Notes: a model not told the origin generated them from the letters alone. A DNA stretch of 64,000 nt from Dolosigranulum pigrum ATCC 51524 (GCF_000245815.1 NZ_JH601103.1:124001-188000); one strand, 5' to 3'. Shown: positions 47,295 to 56,192, counted from the first letter of the stretch. Numbers and translations are program-made.

Positions 47295-48610
47295 GTCTTG
47301 ATTCCCATCAGTGCTAATCCATCTGTTAAGACCTGTGTGCTCTTATGGATTACAGTCATATTTATTTTATCATGTTCCGCTTTATTATAAAAATATTTGC
47401 TAGTTAACTGGCTCAACTCATTCAAATAATGGGTTAGATGGCTCGGATCATATGTGTCTTGGACCGTTTGAATCGTTGCTGGATATCGATCGATACACTG
47501 AGTCAATGCTTCAGGAGCCTGTTCATTTTCATCCCCAGTTCGTTCTACTCGATTCACCTCATTAATCAAGTTCAAGATATAGCCCAAATGTCCTGGCTTC
47601 ATCGACGGCTGTACCGCATTTTCCAATTGAAAGCTCTCCCCGTTCTGATGTGACAACATCGTGTAAATAATTGTCCCCACTGCTAACTTGGAACGAAGCA
47701 TTTCGCGTGAGTCAGTTGTCTCACGGAAGGTATCTAAAAGTGATGGATCCATATTTTTTGCTTCTTTTAATAGTTGAGGCACAGTTGGTTGGGGTGTGGT
47801 CAATGAGCTGAACGGCACGTGGACAATATCAGTGGCCCAAGAATAATCCAGTGTCCCCAAAATTGTAGTCAGTTGTTGGAAATGTTCGGTTTGTTCTTGC
47901 GCCACCACATACAGTGCTCGGTCGAACTGATAGGTCTCATAACGATGAACCGCGGCTGCCAAATCACGTGTCAAATACGTTGATAATTCCAACTGATCCA
48001 ACACACGAATATCTTCTCCTGCGATCGTTAATAACAAAACCCCATCCTGCATCCGACTCTCTTTCGCTTGACGCATCCGTTCAAGTGTTTTTTTCACAAA
48101 CGGCTGATAACATGATTCGCCTCGAATAGAATCGAAGGTAATCCCTAACGTCTCATAGAGCTGACTAAAATGCTCAAGTGACAAGCGAACTAGCCATTGC
48201 CACTGTTCAATAATGGCCTTATCGCCATATGTCAAGCGACTAAACAGTTGTGCACTCTCTTCTTCTAAATATGGGTTAAACTGCAAGCGCCGAAAATATT
48301 CCCGATACAACTCATCCAATGCTTGCAGTGGCTGAGGATCTGATTCAATCTGCTTACGGTCACCCCACCGATCGATTGCTAGCAAAATTTTACCCAGATG
48401 ATAGCCCCAATCGCCAATATGATTTATCTTAACTGTCTTATAGCCTTGTTTCGTCAATACATTACTCAATGTATTCCCAATAAGTGTCGAACGTAAATGC
48501 TCCATCGACATTGGCTTGGCAATATTTGGACTGGACATATCGATTGTAATGATTTGGTCATGTTCATTTATAATCAGGGAATCTTTGGTTAATACATCAT
48601 AGTTGTTCAT
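47282..48610 (-). CDS. Arginyl-tRNA synthetase paralog lacking HIGH and KMSKS motifs
   Basis: A 442-residue relative of ArgRS. Family sequence is obvious: SPNIAKP at the start of the core, HLRSTLIGNTLSNVL, INHIGDWG, GES, TRDLAAAVHRYETYQFDRAL and YVVAQEQTEHFQQL. The N-terminal tRNA-D-loop domain of about 110 residues is absent. The HVGH signature is replaced by SMEH, and the whole KMSK loop is missing: after VHVPF the sequence goes directly to TTPQPTVPQLLKEA. The C-terminal anticodon-binding helices remain. It should not make aminoacyl-adenylate. The frame is open throughout, with a good AGGAG site, so it seems maintained. Downstream of arcC, a role as an arginine or tRNA-Arg sensor or partner is possible. 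A decaying duplicate is the alternative. Confidence 0.85.
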   Translation of the reverse strand: MNNYDVLTKDSLIINEHDQIITIDMSSPNIAKPMSMEHLRSTLIGNTLSNVLTKQGYKTVKINHIGDWGYHLGKILLAIDRWGDRKQIESDPQPLQALDELYREYFRRLQFNPYLEEESAQLFSRLTYGDKAIIEQWQWLVRLSLEHFSQLYETLGITFDSIRGESCYQPFVKKTLERMRQAKESRMQDGVLLLTIAGEDIRVLDQLELSTYLTRDLAAAVHRYETYQFDRALYVVAQEQTEHFQQLTTILGTLDYSWATDIVHVPFSSLTTPQPTVPQLLKEAKNMDPSLLDTFRETTDSREMLRSKLAVGTIIYTMLSHQNGESFQLENAVQPSMKPGHLGYILNLINEVNRVERTGDENEQAPEALTQCIDRYPATIQTVQDTYDPSHLTHYLNELSQLTSKYFYNKAEHDKINMTVIHKSTQVLTDGLALMGIKTING

Positions 48611-48693
48611 TTTATCTACTCCTAGCGTCCATTAATTACTATGTAGTCAGTAGTGCCTAAGAAGATACCACTTTGTAAAGAAGGCATCTAATA

Positions 48694-48734
48694 TACCGAA
48701 GAGCCGATAGTTCATAGGATATCGGCTCTTGGTA
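48694..48734 (-). terminator. Strong hairpin after arcC without a T-run
   Basis: AGAGCCGATA pairs with TATCGGCTCT, extended by TACC/GGTA, directly after the arcC stop. Only GTATATT follows, so it may be an mRNA-stabilising or partial terminator structure between arcC and the ArgRS-like gene. Confidence 0.65.
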
Positions 48735-48742
48735 CGTATTTA

Positions 48743-49690
48743 TTATTCGGCTGTAATAATCGTTCCTGCGTCAGATTCGATTAAGTTCTCCAAGTTCTCC
48801 AGTGAGGTAATAACCGCTTTACTGCCTGGTTTTTCGCTCACGAAGGCCATCGTTGCTTGAACTTTTGGCAACATACTACCTGGTGCGAATTGGTCTTGCT
48901 GGATATATTCTTCCAATTCAGCGACGGTCACATTTTCCAATTTTTTCTGATCGGGTTGGTTGAAGTTGACATACACATTGTCGACTCCAGTTAAGACGAT
49001 GAATAAATCGGCATCGATCAAGCCCGCCAAGGTTTGGGAAGCGAAGTCCTTATCGATAACAGCTTCAACGCCTTCTAAAGTACCATCTGCTGCCTCTACG
49101 ACAGGGATTCCTCCCCCACCACCTGCAATCACTAATTGTTTGTTGTCAATTAATGTTTGGATCGCTTCTATTTCTTTAATACCTTTTGGTTTTGGTGAGG
49201 GCACCACTTTTCGCCAGCCACGACCAGCATCTTCTTTAAAGGTGTCATTCGATTTTTCCATCTCCGCTTTCGCTTCTTCTTCACTATAAAATGGTCCAAT
49301 CGGTTTTGTTGGATTTTCGAACGCTGGATCTTCCTTATCAACTAAAACTTGCGTCACCACAGTAGCGACTGACTTATCGATACCTGCTTTTGTTAATTCG
49401 TTTTGCATCGCATTTTGTAACCAAAAGCCAATACTTCCTTCAGTCATAGCTACTAAAGAATCAAGTGGAAAGGCTGGGTTCTTCTCTGAGTCGGCTGCAA
49501 TATTTTGCAACAGCAAGTTCCCGACTTGTGGGCCGTTCCCATGTGTAATAATTAATTCATCGCCATTTTTAACTAATTTCACCAATTGTTTGGCTGTATC
49601 TTTTAAGGCTTGTTTTTGTGCTTCTGCGGTTGGGCTATCGGATAAAATCGCATTCCCACCAAGTGCTACTACAATCTTTCGTTTTGACAT
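48743..49690 (-). CDS. arcC: Carbamate kinase
   Basis: Converts carbamoyl phosphate and ADP to ATP, carbon dioxide and ammonia, the energy-yielding last step of the arginine deiminase pathway. The 315 residues contain VVALGGNAI at the start, LIITHGNGPQVGNLL near residue 48, GRGWRKVVPSPKP near residue 155, and IAGGGGGIPV near residue 208. The start follows AAAGGAG. Last core gene of arcA-arcB-arcD-arcT-arcC. Confidence 0.97.
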   Translation of the reverse strand: MSKRKIVVALGGNAILSDSPTAEAQKQALKDTAKQLVKLVKNGDELIITHGNGPQVGNLLLQNIAADSEKNPAFPLDSLVAMTEGSIGFWLQNAMQNELTKAGIDKSVATVVTQVLVDKEDPAFENPTKPIGPFYSEEEAKAEMEKSNDTFKEDAGRGWRKVVPSPKPKGIKEIEAIQTLIDNKQLVIAGGGGGIPVVEAADGTLEGVEAVIDKDFASQTLAGLIDADLFIVLTGVDNVYVNFNQPDQKKLENVTVAELEEYIQQDQFAPGSMLPKVQATMAFVSEKPGSKAVITSLENLENLIESDAGTIITAE

Positions 49691-49703
49691 AATTTATTCT
49701 CCT

Positions 49704-51041
49704 TTACTGACAAGCTAATCTTTTCAACGTTTCAGCGTAAATTTCAAGTGATTCATAAATATTTTCAAGTGGAATATATTCATCTACTTGGTGTGCTAAA
49801 TCCGGTGTTTCTGGTAATCTGGCTCCAAAACATACACAGTTATCCATCATGCGAGCATAAGTTGCTCCACCAGAACTAATTGGTTCTGTCTGATCTTCAG
49901 TGCGTTCTCGATAAATAGCTAGCAATGTCTGTACTAATTCACTATCTTTTGGTACATACAATGAAGCTAAGTAATCAAATTCTTGATAAGTTAGCCCGTT
50001 TTCTTGTGCAATATTCGCTATGGTTCGTTCTAATTCCTCTTTATCAGCTGTTACTGGAAGTCTTACATCAATAAATAATTTTGACTCAGTTGGCGTTACT
50101 TCAATTTTGGCTACATTGAAGGTTAATTTACCAGATGCTTCATCAGCTAGTTCACCAAAAATATTAGTTGCGTGAGGATCTTGGTTCACGATATCATTTA
50201 GGAATGTTAATGTAGGATGCTCATACACTTGTCCTAAAGCTTTAGCTAGTCGAGTTACTGCATTTATACCTTTTGGGGCATCTTTTGAGTGAATTGATTT
50301 ACCTTTAACAATTAAACTATCATCCACATCATCATAATCAAATTCTAAATGATCGAGCGCTTCTTTTACTTTAGTTTTATTATTCCCAGTATAAATAGCC
50401 TTATCTGGCACCACATTAAACGCTGCTCCAGTATTTAATGCTAATTCATCATGACCAGGACCTGTAAGATTTAATTGCCACAATCCCTTCTCAGCATAAA
50501 TTAACGGGAATTTTGAGTCAGGAGCAAATCCTAAATCAGCTTTTTCTTCTTTTTTATTATATTTATCCATACAACGCCACAAAGTTTCTTCATCTGTCCC
50601 AAAAATAAAGCGAATTTTTTTGTTAAATGTATAACCAGCATCTATCAAAGCTTTCAATGCAAATAATGTAATAATACTTGGTCCTTTGTCATCTTGCGTG
50701 CCACGACCATATAATTTTCCATTGTCAATAACTGGTTCAAATGGTGGATGTGTCCAGTCTGCTTCGTTATCAGCAGGTACAACATCTAAGTGACACAATA
50801 CAGCTAATGTTTCTTTTCCTTCACCTATTTCGGCATAACCATAATAACCTTCATCATCCAAATAAGTCTCTAATCCTAATGAACTACAAATTGATAATGT
50901 TTCCTCTAAACATTTTTGTATATCTTGTCCGAACGGTGTCGATTGACTATTTTCGTCCAAAACAGAGGGAATAGCTACAATTTGCTTAATAGCTTCTATA
51001 CATGCTTCTTGTTGGTTCTTAGTTAACGGATAACTGTTCAT
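49704..51041 (-). CDS. arcT: M20 family dipeptidase (PepV/Sapep type), arcT position
   Basis: A zinc dipeptidase of 445 residues. Metal-site motifs are AVLCHLDVVPA near residue 85, GRGTQDDKGPSI near residue 115, FIFGTDEETLW near residue 147, and the C-terminal ARLPETPDLAHQVDEY. In Streptococcus pyogenes the same position in the arc operon (between arcD and arcC) holds a peptidase called ArcT. It may free arginine from peptides to feed the pathway. The start follows AGGAGG by nine bases. The gap to arcC is 13 bases. Confidence 0.92.
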   Translation of the reverse strand: MNSYPLTKNQQEACIEAIKQIVAIPSVLDENSQSTPFGQDIQKCLEETLSICSSLGLETYLDDEGYYGYAEIGEGKETLAVLCHLDVVPADNEADWTHPPFEPVIDNGKLYGRGTQDDKGPSIITLFALKALIDAGYTFNKKIRFIFGTDEETLWRCMDKYNKKEEKADLGFAPDSKFPLIYAEKGLWQLNLTGPGHDELALNTGAAFNVVPDKAIYTGNNKTKVKEALDHLEFDYDDVDDSLIVKGKSIHSKDAPKGINAVTRLAKALGQVYEHPTLTFLNDIVNQDPHATNIFGELADEASGKLTFNVAKIEVTPTESKLFIDVRLPVTADKEELERTIANIAQENGLTYQEFDYLASLYVPKDSELVQTLLAIYRERTEDQTEPISSGGATYARMMDNCVCFGARLPETPDLAHQVDEYIPLENIYESLEIYAETLKRLACQ

Positions 51042-51078
51042 AATCCATGTCCTCCTAATTAATTGTCTAGGTCATATA

Positions 51079-52572
51079 CTAAAGTAAATAAGCTGCTCCA
51101 ACTAGTATCGCGAGTGATGCAATAACTACCATAACTTGTAATTTCCAAGTGAATTTAATCCAAGTCCCTAAATCAAATTTAGCAATTGCTAATGCCCCCA
51201 TTACAACGCCTGATGTTGGTGCAATCAAGTTAACTACACCACTTGAAGCTTGATAAGCAGTAACAATTAAGTGTTTCGGTACATTGGCAAATTCTCCTAA
51301 TGAAGACATTATCCCCATTGTTGCTGCTGCAAGTCCTGAAGTTGATACAATTAAGAAAGTCATTGGGATATAGAACAGGTATGTCAGAACGATAAATACA
51401 CCTGAAGATAAGCCTTTCAAACCATTTTCACCCCAGTGTAAAACAGTAGCCGTAATATTTCCATCATTCATGACAACTTGAATTCCACGTGCCACCGCTA
51501 CAATCAAAGCAACACTTATTAAGTCTTTTGCCCCATCGATGAATGTATTAATCAGTTCTTCTTCACTGAAACCATAGTATAAACCAATAATAACAGACAT
51601 CAAGAAGAACAAGACAGAAATTTCAACTAAATACCATGTTCCAAGTGGCTCTATAGTACTTCCGATTAGATTACCAATGAACGGTACATTAATAAGTGTT
51701 TCATGAACACTCATGAAAAATGTCCAATTCTCATTGAGTTCATGCCATGGAATTAAACCTAGAATCATAGTAGCAAAGGTTAGCGCAAATAGTGTTAATA
51801 CTACTTTTTGCTTACTTGTAATGCTGTCAACTTCTTTCATTTTAAAGTGTTTTTTATGTTCTTCTAATTTATCATAGATAACAGAGTTTTTAGGATCTTC
51901 CTGAACTTTTTTAGCGTAACTTGATACATACCAAGCACCTATAATGTACGTAACAATAAAGAAAATGACACGAATCATAATTCCTTCTTCAATTCCAATG
52001 CCAGCCATTGTCGCGGCTGTTCCTGTAGCAAACGGGTTAACTGTTGATGATAATACTCCTAAACCTGAACCAATCAATACAACACCCACTGCTACAACTG
52101 CATCCATTCCTACATTAATCATCATTGGAATAAGAATAACATAGAATGGAATTGTTTCTTCAGCCATACCATATGTTGATCCGCCCAAAGCAAAAATAAA
52201 CATTAGAATCCAAATTAATCGCGACATATTATCTTTGTTAGTTTTGATAACTGAACTAATTCCCGCATCAATTGCACCTGTTTGCGTTACAACATTTAAA
52301 AATCCACCTACAATTAAGATAAATAGGGAGATCTGTACCGCTCCATCTGTATCATCTGTTCCTAAAAAACCTTTAATTGGAGCTGATATAATATCCCAGA
52401 TTCCTTGTGGATTTTGTTCAACAGCCTTGTACGTTCCGGCCAAAATTTGTCCATCTGCATCAAAATCATATTGTCCAGCTGGAATAATCCATGTCAAAAC
52501 CGCAATAAGTGTAATAATAACAAATAGCATTGTAAAGGCATTTAACATTTTACTTTTCTTCTCTTCGCTCAT
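51079..52572 (-). CDS. arcD: Arginine/ornithine exchanger, YfcC/ArcD type
   Basis: A membrane transporter of 497 residues with about 12 helices, belonging to the YfcC/DcuC-like family (LTWIIPAGQYDFD, GLGVLSSTVNPFATGTAA, LIAPTSGVVMGALAIA). In streptococci this family serves as ArcD in arginine deiminase operons. It imports arginine and exports ornithine. The ATG at 52572 follows ACGGAG by eight bases; a GTG nine bases upstream is less likely. A terminator-like hairpin separates it from arcB. Confidence 0.9.
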   Translation of the reverse strand: MSEEKKSKMLNAFTMLFVIITLIAVLTWIIPAGQYDFDADGQILAGTYKAVEQNPQGIWDIISAPIKGFLGTDDTDGAVQISLFILIVGGFLNVVTQTGAIDAGISSVIKTNKDNMSRLIWILMFIFALGGSTYGMAEETIPFYVILIPMMINVGMDAVVAVGVVLIGSGLGVLSSTVNPFATGTAATMAGIGIEEGIMIRVIFFIVTYIIGAWYVSSYAKKVQEDPKNSVIYDKLEEHKKHFKMKEVDSITSKQKVVLTLFALTFATMILGLIPWHELNENWTFFMSVHETLINVPFIGNLIGSTIEPLGTWYLVEISVLFFLMSVIIGLYYGFSEEELINTFIDGAKDLISVALIVAVARGIQVVMNDGNITATVLHWGENGLKGLSSGVFIVLTYLFYIPMTFLIVSTSGLAAATMGIMSSLGEFANVPKHLIVTAYQASSGVVNLIAPTSGVVMGALAIAKFDLGTWIKFTWKLQVMVVIASLAILVGAAYLL

Positions 52573-52593
52573 AATGTTCACTCCGTTTCTTTT

Positions 52594-52620
52594 TAAAATA
52601 GGGACTGCACAAGCAGCCCC
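52594..52620 (-). terminator. Terminator-like hairpin between arcB and arcD
   Basis: GGGGCTGC/GCAGTCCC stem with a four-base loop, followed by TATTTT on the minus strand. It probably reduces read-through into arcD or protects the arcAB mRNA 3' end. Confidence 0.7.
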
Positions 52621-52638
52621 TTTTCTTCTATCATTTAT

Positions 52639-53643
52639 TTATACTTTTGGAATAAATAAGTTTCCGTTTGTTGCGGCCATAATTGCTTTGATAGAGTGCA
52701 TTCTGTTTTCTGCTTCTTCGAATTGGCGTGCGTGTTTTTCGTCGCGGAAGACTTCATCAGTCACTTCCATTTCAGTGATACCGAATTTTTCTGCCATTTC
52801 TGCTCCGATTTTTGTTTCTGTGTCGTGGAACGCTGGCAAGCAGTGCATGAAGATGTAGTCGCCTTCGATTAAGTCCGTCAATTCTTTGTTGATTTGGTAT
52901 GGTTTCAATAAGTTAATACGTTCTTCGAATTTGTCTTCTTCACCCATTGAAACCCAGACATCGGTGTAGAGAACATCCGCATCTTTGACCGCAGATTTGA
53001 TATCTTCTGTAACCGTTACTGTTGAACCGGACTCTTTCGCAAATTTCTCTGCGTAGTCAATAACTGACTGATCTGGGAATAATTCTTTTGGTGATGCAAT
53101 AGTGACGTCAACGCCAAGCATTGATCCTGTCACCACTAAACTGTTGGCCATATTGTTACGACCATCACCACAGTATACAAGTTTTTTACCTTTTAATTCA
53201 CCGAATTCTTCTTTAATCGTCATGAAGTCAGCGATCATCTGAGTTGGGTGCCATTCGTCTGTTAGACCGTTCCAGACAGGGACACCAGAATATTTCGCTA
53301 ATGCTTCTACATCTTCTTGTTTGAATCCACGGAATTCAATCCCGTCAAACATGCTACCGAAAACTTTTGCTGAGTCTTCAACAGATTCTTTTTTCCCAAG
53401 TTGGATATCGTTTGCTCCCATAAATTCAGGTTTTGCCCCTAAATCTTTTGCCGCAACAGTGAAGGCTGCACGCGTACGAGTTGATGCTTTTTCGAATAAG
53501 AGACAAATATTTTGTCCTTTTAAGTATTCATGAGGAATATTACGTTTTTTCAAGTCTTTTAAGTGAATACTAAAATCAATTAAATATTCAATCTCTGCTG
53601 GGGTAAAATCGACTTCTTTTAATAAACTTCTTCCTTGAAACAT
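52639..53643 (-). CDS. arcB: Ornithine carbamoyltransferase, catabolic
   Basis: Phosphorolyses citrulline to ornithine and carbamoyl phosphate. At 334 residues it has the carbamoyl phosphate motif FEKASTRTRAAF near residue 53 and the ornithine-binding HCLPAFHDTET near residue 270. The order arcA-arcB and the absence of arg biosynthetic genes indicate the catabolic enzyme. The start follows AAAGGAG. Confidence 0.97.
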   Translation of the reverse strand: MFQGRSLLKEVDFTPAEIEYLIDFSIHLKDLKKRNIPHEYLKGQNICLLFEKASTRTRAAFTVAAKDLGAKPEFMGANDIQLGKKESVEDSAKVFGSMFDGIEFRGFKQEDVEALAKYSGVPVWNGLTDEWHPTQMIADFMTIKEEFGELKGKKLVYCGDGRNNMANSLVVTGSMLGVDVTIASPKELFPDQSVIDYAEKFAKESGSTVTVTEDIKSAVKDADVLYTDVWVSMGEEDKFEERINLLKPYQINKELTDLIEGDYIFMHCLPAFHDTETKIGAEMAEKFGITEMEVTDEVFRDEKHARQFEEAENRMHSIKAIMAATNGNLFIPKV

Positions 53644-53680
53644 TTGTTATTTCTCCTTTATCAGTTATGTCGTTATGAGC

Positions 53681-53722
53681 GCAAGTTTGCGGTAGGTGAG
53701 CTATTCCACCCACCTAACTTGC
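53681..53722 (-). other. Large intercistronic hairpin between arcA and arcB
   Basis: GCAAGTT...AACTTGC encloses a second stem GGTGGGTG/CACCTACC. There is no T-run, so processing or mRNA stability is more likely than termination. Confidence 0.65.
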
Positions 53723-53738
53723 ACGTTTCATTTACTGT

Positions 53739-54965
53739 TTATTTATTTAATTTCTCCCGGTAAAGTGGCATACTCATACATCTCGGACCACCACGACCGC
53801 GGACTAATTCACTGCCGCGAACTTTGTGCAACTTAATGCCGGCTTCTTCTAGCTTAGCATTCGTTACAGTGTTTCGCTCATATACCACCACTTCGCCTGG
53901 TGCGACAGTTAGGGTGTTAGATCCGTCATTCCACTGTTCACGCGCTGCTGCAACAAGACTGCCCCCACCACAACGGATCAAGGTGACAGATTCAAGACCT
54001 AATGCATCAGCTAAGACATTCTCCAAGCTATCTACTTTCTCTTGGATGTCTAACTTGTCGTCTTCGCCTTTGGTAATAGAGAAGACCTTCAGTTCGCCTT
54101 CAATTTCAGGGTGAATCGTAAATTTGTCGTAGTCAACCATCGTGAAGACGGTATCTAAGTGCATGAATTTACGGTTGTTCTGAATAGCGAAAGCGAGAAC
54201 TTCTTTAAAGTCGGTCTCTGCGAATAGACGTTTTGCTAATTTTTCAATAGATTTAGCCGCTGTACGTTGAGAGATTCCGACTGCTAGCACGTCTTCAGAT
54301 AGAACTAGTTCATCTCCACCTTCGATTCGAGTAGATTCTTCTCGGTTGTAGTAAAGTGGCACTTGATCTGAACCATACTCTGGGTGATACTTGAAGATGT
54401 ACTTACCGTAAAGGGTTTCTCGGTTACGCGTATCTGCGTACATTTTATTCAGAGAGACACCTTCACCCATTGTTGCGAACGGATCACGTGTGAAGTATAA
54501 GTTCGGCATTGGATCGATCAAGAATGGGTAGTCACTCTCTAGACGGTCAGTAATAGAGACTTCTTCATAGTCCACTTCTTCTTTACGGAAGCCTTCCATT
54601 GTCTTGAGAACCATTTCATACGTGTCGTCATAGCCGAGTAACACCTTACGCACGGCTTCGCGCTTACTAGTAGATTCGATGGTAGTCTCATCTAACCATT
54701 CATCGATGAATTGCTCTTTCACATCAGCATGATCGATGGCCTCAGCTGCTAATTTTTCTAAATATAAAACTTCGACACCTAATTCTTCTAACTTCGCTGC
54801 GAAAGCATCGTGCTCGCGCTGTGCTTCAGCTAGGAACGGAATGTCGTCGAATAATAACCGCTCGAGGTAATCAGGTACTAAGTTTTCGAGTTCTTTTCCG
54901 GGACGGTGTAATAGAACCTTTTTTAATTGACCGATTTCGGAATGAACATGAATTGGGGTTGTCAT
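53739..54965 (-). CDS. arcA: Arginine deiminase
   Basis: Hydrolyses arginine to citrulline and ammonia, giving acid resistance and entry to ATP formation. The ATG at 54965, after AAGGAGGAG, gives 408 residues. Typical motifs are IGQLKKVLLHRPGKELENL near the start, NLYFTRDPFATMGEGV, the ligand-binding TRIEGGDELVL, and the catalytic cysteine in RGRGGPRCMSMPLYR at the end. The longer frame from 55028 is promoter DNA. First gene of the operon, preceded by a promoter, a cre-like site and a Crp/Fnr-like box. Confidence 0.97.
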   Translation of the reverse strand: MTTPIHVHSEIGQLKKVLLHRPGKELENLVPDYLERLLFDDIPFLAEAQREHDAFAAKLEELGVEVLYLEKLAAEAIDHADVKEQFIDEWLDETTIESTSKREAVRKVLLGYDDTYEMVLKTMEGFRKEEVDYEEVSITDRLESDYPFLIDPMPNLYFTRDPFATMGEGVSLNKMYADTRNRETLYGKYIFKYHPEYGSDQVPLYYNREESTRIEGGDELVLSEDVLAVGISQRTAAKSIEKLAKRLFAETDFKEVLAFAIQNNRKFMHLDTVFTMVDYDKFTIHPEIEGELKVFSITKGEDDKLDIQEKVDSLENVLADALGLESVTLIRCGGGSLVAAAREQWNDGSNTLTVAPGEVVVYERNTVTNAKLEEAGIKLHKVRGSELVRGRGGPRCMSMPLYREKLNK

Positions 54966-54999
54966 GAATAACTCCTCCTTTGTATTTTTGAACAACTTC

Positions 55000-55028
55000 A
55001 GTATACTCCCCATAGAAAGAGCTTTCAA
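55000..55028 (-). promoter_or_regulatory. arcA promoter with overlapping cre site
   Basis: TTGAAA (55023-55028), 17-base spacer, TATACT (55000-55005). TTGAAAGCTCTTTCTA (55013-55028) matches the CcpA consensus WTGAAARCGYTTWCWN at 15 of 16 positions and begins at the -35. Confidence 0.82.
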
Positions 55029-55048
55029 TAAATCGTTAACATTGTTGA

Positions 55049-55064
55049 TGCGAAATTCATCACA
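55049..55064 (-). promoter_or_regulatory. Crp/Fnr-like box upstream of arcA
   Basis: TGTGATGAATTTCGCA fits TGTGA-N6-TCACA with one mismatch. Its centre lies about 63 bases upstream of the expected transcription start, a usual position for activation by Crp/Fnr proteins. The regulator encoded at 45574-46272 is the natural candidate. Confidence 0.65.
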
Positions 55065-55137
55065 CCGCTTACGTTAGATCCTTGACATGAATGTTATACC
55101 TTTACAACGTTGCTCTTTCAATATATGTTGGCTTTTC

Positions 55138-55500
55138 CTATGCTAGTTGCTCCTGCACCCAGTCTCGTAAAACTTGTGCATGATTATATTGTTCATCTTT
55201 AGCCGCATAGATAAATGTCACTGTCCCTGCCTCCAATTTCTCTTTTATTAAAGCAAGAAACTCGTCGGCCTGTTCATTATGATCCAATTCATACCTATAC
55301 TGCTGGCGGAAGTCCTCAAACTTCGCCGGATCATGATCAAAATCTTGACGCGCTTCATCAGACGGTGTGATCTCTTTAGCCCACTCATCGTAAGGAAGCT
55401 CTTCTTTCTTCACTCCACGCGGCCAGAATTTATCCACTAGCACCCGAAACCCATCAGACACAGCCGGTTCATCATATGCTCGCTTCAACTGTATGCTCAT
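55138..55500 (-). CDS. DUF488 family protein
   Basis: A 120-residue cytoplasmic protein of DUF488. The family marks are IQLKRAYDEP at the start, VDKFWPRGVKKEEL near residue 22, and TFIYAAKDEQYNHAQVLRDW near the end. The biochemical role is unknown. Single gene with its own ribosome site, between arcA and the small membrane protein gene. Confidence 0.88.
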   Translation of the reverse strand: MSIQLKRAYDEPAVSDGFRVLVDKFWPRGVKKEELPYDEWAKEITPSDEARQDFDHDPAKFEDFRQQYRYELDHNEQADEFLALIKEKLEAGTVTFIYAAKDEQYNHAQVLRDWVQEQLA

Positions 55501-55526
55501 CCTATTCCTCCATTCATCTTATTATT

Positions 55527-55564
55527 CATAATAAAAGCTCCCTAATCCGGAGACTAGAGAGCTT
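55527..55564 (-). terminator. Terminator after the small membrane protein gene
   Basis: AAGCTC...GAGCTT stem of about ten pairs followed by TTATTATG on the minus strand. Confidence 0.75.
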
Positions 55565-55568
55565 ACAT

Positions 55569-55763
55569 TTACACAAAGAAATCTAATACATGTTGCCATA
55601 ATTGTTGATCGAAGACGTCAAGTGGGTTAGAACCCTCTCCAACGACAGCATAACCAATCATTGCCCCGACCATAAAAAACACAACAAGTAACACTAACAC
55701 AATGACAATTTTTAACAAGTAGAATAAAATATCTTTCATTATACTTCTAGCTTCCACACTCAC
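55569..55763 (-). CDS. Small single-span membrane protein, EpuA-like
   Basis: Up to 64 residues with one strong hydrophobic helix (ILFYLLKIVIVLVLLVVFF) followed by GAMIGYAVVGEGSNPLDVF and QQLWQHVLDFF. This pattern is that of EpuA, a small protein often mislabelled as an RNA polymerase beta subunit in Firmicutes. The start is uncertain: GTG at 55763 or ATG at 55739. No function is established. Confidence 0.75.
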   Translation of the reverse strand: MSVEARSIMKDILFYLLKIVIVLVLLVVFFMVGAMIGYAVVGEGSNPLDVFDQQLWQHVLDFFV

Positions 55764-55886
55764 ACATCCTCATCCATTCTGATTACTCGTGTACTTCTAT
55801 CCTTCATCTTACTGAAAAATCGATAAAAATACAACTGTAAAGTGATGATTTTAGTTGTATTTTTTGAGGACAGAATGTTTTTTCAC

Positions 55887-56192
55887 TTATGATGGATTTA
55901 ACAGAGTCGGCAAAGCATGCTGCCATAATGATTCGAGGGTAGCTTTGTTTATCCTATGTGTGCGTTCAGTGGTTGTTAAGTGAATAGTTGGTTCATCTGT
56001 TACTGTACCCAATTGTTGTACAAAAACGCCACGTTCTTGGGCAAGGGCTTCGAAGGCAGCTTGTTGATTCGGTGCTACACTAACAACGTAGCGCGACTGG
56101 GTTTCACTGAAAAGTTGTGCTCCTGAATAATTCGATAGATCTACTGTTAAACCAAAACCTGTCTTGAACACAACCTGTAACAACCCCGGCAA
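55887..56192 (-). pseudogene. purL: C-terminal remnant of phosphoribosylformylglycinamidine synthase
   Basis: An open stretch of about 100 codons encodes only the PurL C-terminus: FGLTVDLSNYSGAQLFSETQ, SRYVVSVAP and QQLGTVTDEPTIHL. Intact PurL is about 740 residues; everything upstream is missing. The apparent TTG start is incidental. A purQ remnant lies about 640 bases upstream in the same direction, so this is what is left of a purQ-purL pair. Confidence 0.82.
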
